DNA of 64,000 nucleotides, from NCBI GenBank assembly GCA_014529385.2, contig CM043952.1, forward strand, positions 52,746,619 through 52,810,618. The letters are read 5' to 3'. Positions 59,457-64,000 of this stretch are shown piece after piece (positions within the stretch are counted from its first letter, which is position 1; each line of letters begins with the position of its first letter). The notes under the pieces were generated by a model that saw nothing but the letters and a program-made list of their open reading frames with translations, did not search any database and was not told the origin of the DNA. Made by a program: the position numbers and the translations under genes. Origin of the DNA: Adiantum capillus-veneris (Eukaryota; Streptophyta; Polypodiopsida; Polypodiales; Pteridaceae).

Positions 59457-60724
59457 TTAACACTAGTTCTGTAATTGGACACTCAAATTTCCTAGGACAC
59501 TAAAGTGTCCTGTTTTTTCCTCAACTTTTAACATTTATTTCCATAACCTTACAATTGACTTTTGGGCTCTTGCCCGTTGTGTGCATAGGTTATGAGGTGG
59601 AAAAAGTACACCTTTTTTTTTCCATGTCAAAATATGTACTATAGCAAAAGATATATGATAAGATTTACAATGAAAAATCATGCAAATTTTTAGTTGTTTT
59701 TGGTTTAAAAAACATAAAAACTCTATAACTTCCTAAAGAAATCATATTTTTCAAACTTAAAAACCCATATAGAAAGCAAATGACATCTAGATAGGAAAAT
59801 ATCATACTTGAAAGCCTATATTTATCAGTTACTATAAGTAGTAAATGAGAGTTTGATTTTCGCAAAATGTTATTTACGAGGTAATTTTCAGCCTTTCAAA
59901 GCTCTTTTTAAACAATTCATGCTATCTTTTTGCAAACTCATGTTTTAAACTCAATCTAGGGGTTAAAACCACATATGTTTTAGAAACTTTAGAAAGCATA
60001 AATCCTCTAAATAAATTTGGATTTTGAAATTTTATGAGATGCACTTTATAGTTGATTTACTCTTTTCATCTAAAAAACCAATTCAATGAGTATTCAAATG
60101 CCCCAGATTCCTTGTTATCAAGGAATTAGCTATACTTTACTAATTTGGTCAAAACTTTCAAATATTACATGGAGTTTTTTTGCTACTATCTTCTACATAA
60201 AATATCAAGAATTTCTAGCGTGCGCAGTGTTACAACAAAGGAGAAAGTAACTCATTTAGTTTCTTCAACACTCTTTAATTATAATCTCCCTTGGAATTTA
60301 GAATCATACATGTATATATAACATAGTCAAGACTTTATTTCACAGATATAAATGTATTTTACTTTGTATATGATCCAATTTATAAAACATGCCTGTTTGA
60401 CCCATATAGCTAGGCATAATTAAATACAAATGTAAAGGGAAATCTAAAATTTTCTCCTAGGCCTTTGGATATTTTTAATGCTTATGGTGCCTATTCTTTG
60501 AAAATTTTGAATGCAGATTTGTGCAACTATAATTATGGGTAAATTTGGTTATTCTTTTAGGATCAAATATGTAAGGAGATAATTTTTAAGAACTCTATTA
60601 CTATTGTAGAAGTGCTTCTTAAAGGAAATTGTATGAATTCTTTCTTTTAAGCACATGGGATTTTTTTTGAAAATTAAGAAAAAAGGACGCTAAAGTGTCC
60701 TTTTTGGTACCAAACTAGTGTTAG
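59457..60724. mobile_element. TTAA-type DNA transposon, diverged relative (copy 3)
   Basis: A 1260-bp element (59461-60720) with TTAA on the left (59457-59460) and TTAG on the right (60721-60724; one change). The ends are CACTAGTTCTGTA and the complement of CACTAGTTTGGTA. The subterminal motif GGACACTAAAGTGTCC is at 59495-59510 and GGACGCTAAAGTGTCC at 60685-60700. The interior shows no obvious similarity to copies 1 and 2, so only the ends and subterminal motif are shared. No transposase. Confidence 0.75.
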
Positions 60725-60844
60725 CACATGTGGATCTACCAACACATCATTTAGCCTTAAAAATGCTTCTGACCCTCCTTCCTAGCCATATAAAGTGGAG
60801 CTCCTGTCAAGGGAACCCCGTATATGACAGAAAACACATTGCAA

Positions 60845-61224
60845 TGTTGCACTTACAAGCATACTTTTCAACATTGAATTGCATACCTCTTTTGAAAGCT
60901 TTGTAAAGAATGAGGATGCAAGAGAGCTACACAAGACAAGCACAAAGCACACAGAGATGGAAAGCTTCTTCTTCTTCTTCACAGAAAAGAGAGTACAAAA
61001 TGACTAAGTGCTAAAGCTGAAAAATAGCACATATGTACATGCGGTCACTAAGTGTGAACTCGCTAGAAGCGTACTAGGCTGGCACTATAAGTGTAGTCCC
61101 AGCTGTAGAATCACTGGCAGAGATCCTCCGTGTCGGTCACCTAACGCACCAGTGAGTAAATGCCGTAAGCGGCCAAGACCCGTAGTGGATGCCAGCTCAA
61201 GGTGTAGAGCTCGACATCTCAACA
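60845..61224 (-). mobile_element. Copia 3' LTR (inner edge clear, outer edge uncertain)
   Basis: The LTR starts TGTTGAGATGTCGAGC at 61224 on the minus strand, right after the PPT CCAGGGGGAG (61234-61225). Its far end cannot be fixed because the partner LTR is outside the window; I place it tentatively near 60845. Confidence 0.55.
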
Positions 61225-64000
61225 CTCCCCCTGGAGCTCTGCATGTCGCAGAGTCCAAGCATAGTCCGGAAACGTCGAAGCTTCTCAACTCCGAGGGCCT
61301 TGGTAAAGATATCCGCTATCTGCTCCTCTGTGCTGACGTAGACCAAGTCGATGTCGCCCGCCAACACTCGCTCTCGCACGTAGTGGTAATGGACCTCTAT
61401 GTGTTTGGTCCTGGCATGGAACACTGGGTTCCTAGCCAACTGCATGCTGCTGAGGTTGTCACAATGGATGAAAATCTGCTGGTCCACCTGCACTCCCAAG
61501 TCCTCAAGTAATGTGCGTAGCCAAGCTACCTCGCACGCCGCAACTGCTGCACCTCTGTACTCGGCCTCTGTGCTCGATAAAGCAACCGTAGGCTGCTTTT
61601 TGCTACTCCAAGTAACAGCAGCACTCCTAAAAGAGAACATGAAGCCACTCGTAGATCTCCTATCAACAATGCTACCTGCCCAATCTGCATCTGTATACCC
61701 ATACAATGCTAATGGTGCATCTGCTGCATAGAACAATGCGTAGTCAAGAGTACCTTTCACATACCTAAGTGTGCGTCGTAATCCATCCAAATGTGGCTTC
61801 CTCGGAAGTTGCATGAACTGACTCTCCAAGCCTACTGTGTAGCTCAAGTCTGGCCTCGTGATAGTCAAGTAGATTAGACTACCCACAATCTTCCTGTACA
61901 TGTTGACATCCTCAACAACATCACCCTTCTCTGCACTCAGCTTTGCATTCACATCCAAGGGAATAGAAATTGGCTTACAATCAGCCATACCATACTTTGA
62001 CAACATGTCCAAAGCATACTGTCTCTGTGATAGCCATACACCCTCTGGAGTCCCGATCACCTCAATGCCAAGAAAGTAGCGCAACTCGCCTAAATCTTTC
62101 ATTTCAAACTCCTGTTTGAGAAGACCCTTCACATGGTCAATCTCCATAGCATTGTCACCAACAATAATAAGGTCATCTACATATATGGTAATGACCACAA
62201 TCCCCACATCACTCTCACGTACATAGAGTGAATGATCAGCATGAGCTCTCCTAAAACCAATACTGACAAGATACTTGGCAATCCTGTCATACCATGCTCT
62301 AGAGCCCTGCTTCAAACCATACAAAGCTTTGAGAAGTCTGCATACATAATCTGGGTAACCTGGATCGACATAACCAGGTGGCTGATCCATATACACTTCC
62401 TCTTGCAACTCACCATTCAAGAAGGCATTCTTTACATCCATTTGATGCATAATCCATCCTCTAGATGCAGCCACTGCTATGACAGCTCTCACTGTCGTCA
62501 TCTTTGCCACTGGAGAAAAGGTCTCCTCATAGTCTATGCCATACATCTGTGCATAACCCTTTGGGACCAGCCTTGCCTTGTGACGCTCAATGTTACCATC
62601 AGCCTTATGCTTGGTTTTATACACCCATTTACAGCCAATAGCTTTCTTGCCACTTAGCAATGGCACCAAATCCCATGTGTCATTTGCTTCCAATGCAGCC
62701 ATCTCTTCATTCATTGCATCATCCCAATGCACATTTCCAACTGCATCCTCAAAACATGTGGGCTCCACATCCTGTATCACCTTAGCCATGTAGGCTCGGT
62801 GATGCGCTAGATACCCATCATAAGTCAATTTCTGAACTGGATTTCTGACTCTATTAGATCTGCGCGGTCCTGGGTCACTCCTTTGCCCTCTAGCATCTTC
62901 TTGGACTTTCCTTACACCAGGTGTCCTGACAGCCGGAATTCCAAATTCCTCATCAAGACTTTGTTCAGAACCATCTGAATCCATGTCTACATCTGAAAAA
63001 CCTGATGATGCATCAACCATAAAGGGAGGTTCATCAACCTTTTCCTTTCCTTTTCGTGATACATTCCCTGTACCTGTTGGTGGAGTAACCTGCGTACGTA
63101 GTCTACCATTCCATGGTTTCTCAACAGAGCCACGAGAAGAGGACTCTTGTGGTCCACTCAAAACCTGTGACTGTGGCCTCACATTTTGTACAACCACATC
63201 ATCTTTTACATCAGCCCCAATAGTGCCATGTGCATTACTGTACCAGCTGCTCATCTCATCAAAGATTACATCTGTGCTCACTCGTAATTCTCGTGTAGTA
63301 GGATTGTAGCACCTGTACCCCTTTTGTTCAAGGGAATATCCCACAAGAATACATTTCTCTACTTTAGGATCCAATTTCCTACGCAACTCATCTGGTACAT
63401 GCACGTAAGCTATGCAGCCAAACACTTTCAAGTGTGCCAAATCAGGCTTTGTACCTGTAAACTTTTCCTCATGTGTTACATCATGCACCGCAGCTGTAGG
63501 TGTCCTGTTCATAATGTACACAGCTGTATTTATAGCTTCAGCCCAGAAATGATGAGGCATGTTCTTCTCATTCATCAATGCACGTGAAACCTCTGCAATG
63601 TGCCTGTTTTTCCTTTCTGCGACCCCATTCTGCTGTGGAGTATATCTGCATGTAAACTGCCTGTGTATACCATGCATTCGCAGAAAATCTGAAAAATCAT
63701 TGGAGAAGTACTCTCCCCCTCCATCTGACCTCAATGTCTTGATTTGCATATCTGTCTCCTTCTCAATCATGACTTTGAAGTCTTGAAAGTGACCAAACAC
63801 TTCACTTTTGTTACGCATGAAGTAGACCCATACTTTCCTTGTATGGTGATCAATGAAAGAGACATAATACCTGCAACCATGTATACTTGCAGTATCGGTT
63901 GGACCCCAAACATCTGTGTGCACCACCTCAAGTGGCTTTTTACATACATTGCGCTCATGTGCAAATGAGCCCTTTGACTGTTTTCCAAACTGGCATGCTG
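61197..64000 (-). CDS. Ty1/Copia polyprotein, integrase to RNase H, uninterrupted; runs off the window
   Basis: A single open frame from the window edge to TGA at 61199-61197, over 930 codons. At the edge it already reads CQFGKQSKGSFAHERN, the end of the integrase zinc region. The integrase core follows with HTDVWGPT, RSDGGGEY and PQQNGVAERKNRH, then the conserved FGCIAYVHVP. RT has WVYKTKHKADG, MDVKNAFLNGELQEEVYMDQ and YVDDLIIVG. RNase H has GYTDADWAGS, STEAEYRGAA, CDNLSSMQLA and TKHIEVHYHYVRE, ending ADIFTKALG. All catalytic residues visible in this part look intact. The reading frame passes through the PPT and ends 28 bp inside the LTR. This is the best-preserved retrotransposon here and may be recently active. 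Gag and protease are beyond the window. Confidence 0.93.
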   Translation of the reverse strand, partial: ACQFGKQSKGSFAHERNVCKKPLEVVHTDVWGPTDTASIHGCRYYVSFIDHHTRKVWVYFMRNKSEVFGHFQDFKVMIEKETDMQIKTLRSDGGGEYFSNDFSDFLRMHGIHRQFTCRYTPQQNGVAERKNRHIAEVSRALMNEKNMPHHFWAEAINTAVYIMNRTPTAAVHDVTHEEKFTGTKPDLAHLKVFGCIAYVHVPDELRRKLDPKVEKCILVGYSLEQKGYRCYNPTTRELRVSTDVIFDEMSSWYSNAHGTIGADVKDDVVVQNVRPQSQVLSGPQESSSRGSVEKPWNGRLRTQVTPPTGTGNVSRKGKEKVDEPPFMVDASSGFSDVDMDSDGSEQSLDEEFGIPAVRTPGVRKVQEDARGQRSDPGPRRSNRVRNPVQKLTYDGYLAHHRAYMAKVIQDVEPTCFEDAVGNVHWDDAMNEEMAALEANDTWDLVPLLSGKKAIGCKWVYKTKHKADGNIERHKARLVPKGYAQMYGIDYEETFSPVAKMTTVRAVIAVAASRGWIMHQMDVKNAFLNGELQEEVYMDQPPGYVDPGYPDYVCRLLKALYGLKQGSRAWYDRIAKYLVSIGFRRAHADHSLYVRESDVGIVVITIYVDDLIIVGDNAMEIDHVKGLLKQEFEMKDLGELRYFLGIEVIGTPEGVWLSQRQYALDMLSKYGMADCKPISIPLDVNAKLSAEKGDVVEDVNMYRKIVGSLIYLTITRPDLSYTVGLESQFMQLPRKPHLDGLRRTLRYVKGTLDYALFYAADAPLALYGYTDADWAGSIVDRRSTSGFMFSFRSAAVTWSSKKQPTVALSSTEAEYRGAAVAACEVAWLRTLLEDLGVQVDQQIFIHCDNLSSMQLARNPVFHARTKHIEVHYHYVRERVLAGDIDLVYVSTEEQIADIFTKALGVEKLRRFRTMLGLCDMQSSRGSVEMSSSTP

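Overview
The window is nuclear DNA from a land plant with a large, repeat-dominated genome. The grounds are plant-type Ty1/Copia and Ty3 LTR retrotransposons, a pentatricopeptide-repeat (PPR) gene remnant, a gene with a GT-AG intron, many long GA/GT microsatellites, and very low gene density. I cannot fix the species. A seed-free plant such as a fern is possible, but this is only an impression. I found no rRNA, tRNA, CRISPR array, prokaryotic operon or organellar gene.

Layout. At 0.25-1.7 kb, on the minus strand, is the only believable intact host gene: two exons, 413 codons, unknown function. At 2.0-9.35 kb are two head-to-tail degenerate copies of one Ty3-type gag region; the first also keeps a protease piece and is split by a 1.34-kb TTAA-flanked DNA transposon. 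At 9.4-20 kb is gene-poor sequence: CT-rich minisatellite, a 322-bp tandem repeat carrying hairpins, a PPR remnant, a cluster of G/C-rich palindromes with one shared core, a short LTR-like pair, GT/GA microsatellites and a degenerate GACTGG minisatellite. At 20.4-22.9 kb is a decayed gene with a SWIM-type zinc-finger signature.

At 23.0-38.8 kb is a nested structure. A Copia element on the plus strand is split inside its RNase H by an 11-kb Ty3 element on the minus strand. The Ty3 element has long LTRs (about 2.6-2.7 kb), a short target duplication and two RNase H domains, as in the Tat lineage. The two Copia halves join in frame across it. At 39.3-41.7 kb is a complete non-coding LTR retrotransposon on the minus strand: 142-bp LTRs, TCCAA target duplication, PBS and PPT. 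Its internal region consists largely of a 43-bp minisatellite and a ~171-bp tandem array. Its 3' end resembles that of the nearby Copia, which suggests trans-mobilisation by that family.

At 42-49 kb are degraded fragments resembling retrotransposon gag/protease and coiled-coil proteins. At 49-56 kb is mostly anonymous sequence with several local tandem duplications and a dispersed palindromic module. At 56.0-60.7 kb are a ~205-bp inverted repeat and two more TTAA-flanked elements, one of them an inverted near-copy of the element at 3.6 kb. At 60.8-64.0 kb, on the minus strand, is the 3' part of a Copia element with an uninterrupted reading frame, running off the window edge.

How the parts relate. 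Apart from the 413-codon gene there is no cellular pathway here. The relationships are between mobile elements: nesting, likely parasitism of an autonomous Copia by a non-autonomous LTR element, and a TTAA-targeting DNA transposon family with no visible transposase, which would need a source elsewhere. The best candidates for something new are the TTAA family, the satellite-bearing LTR element, the conserved-core palindromes with locus-specific outer arms, and a possible extra ORF upstream of gag in the Ty3 element.
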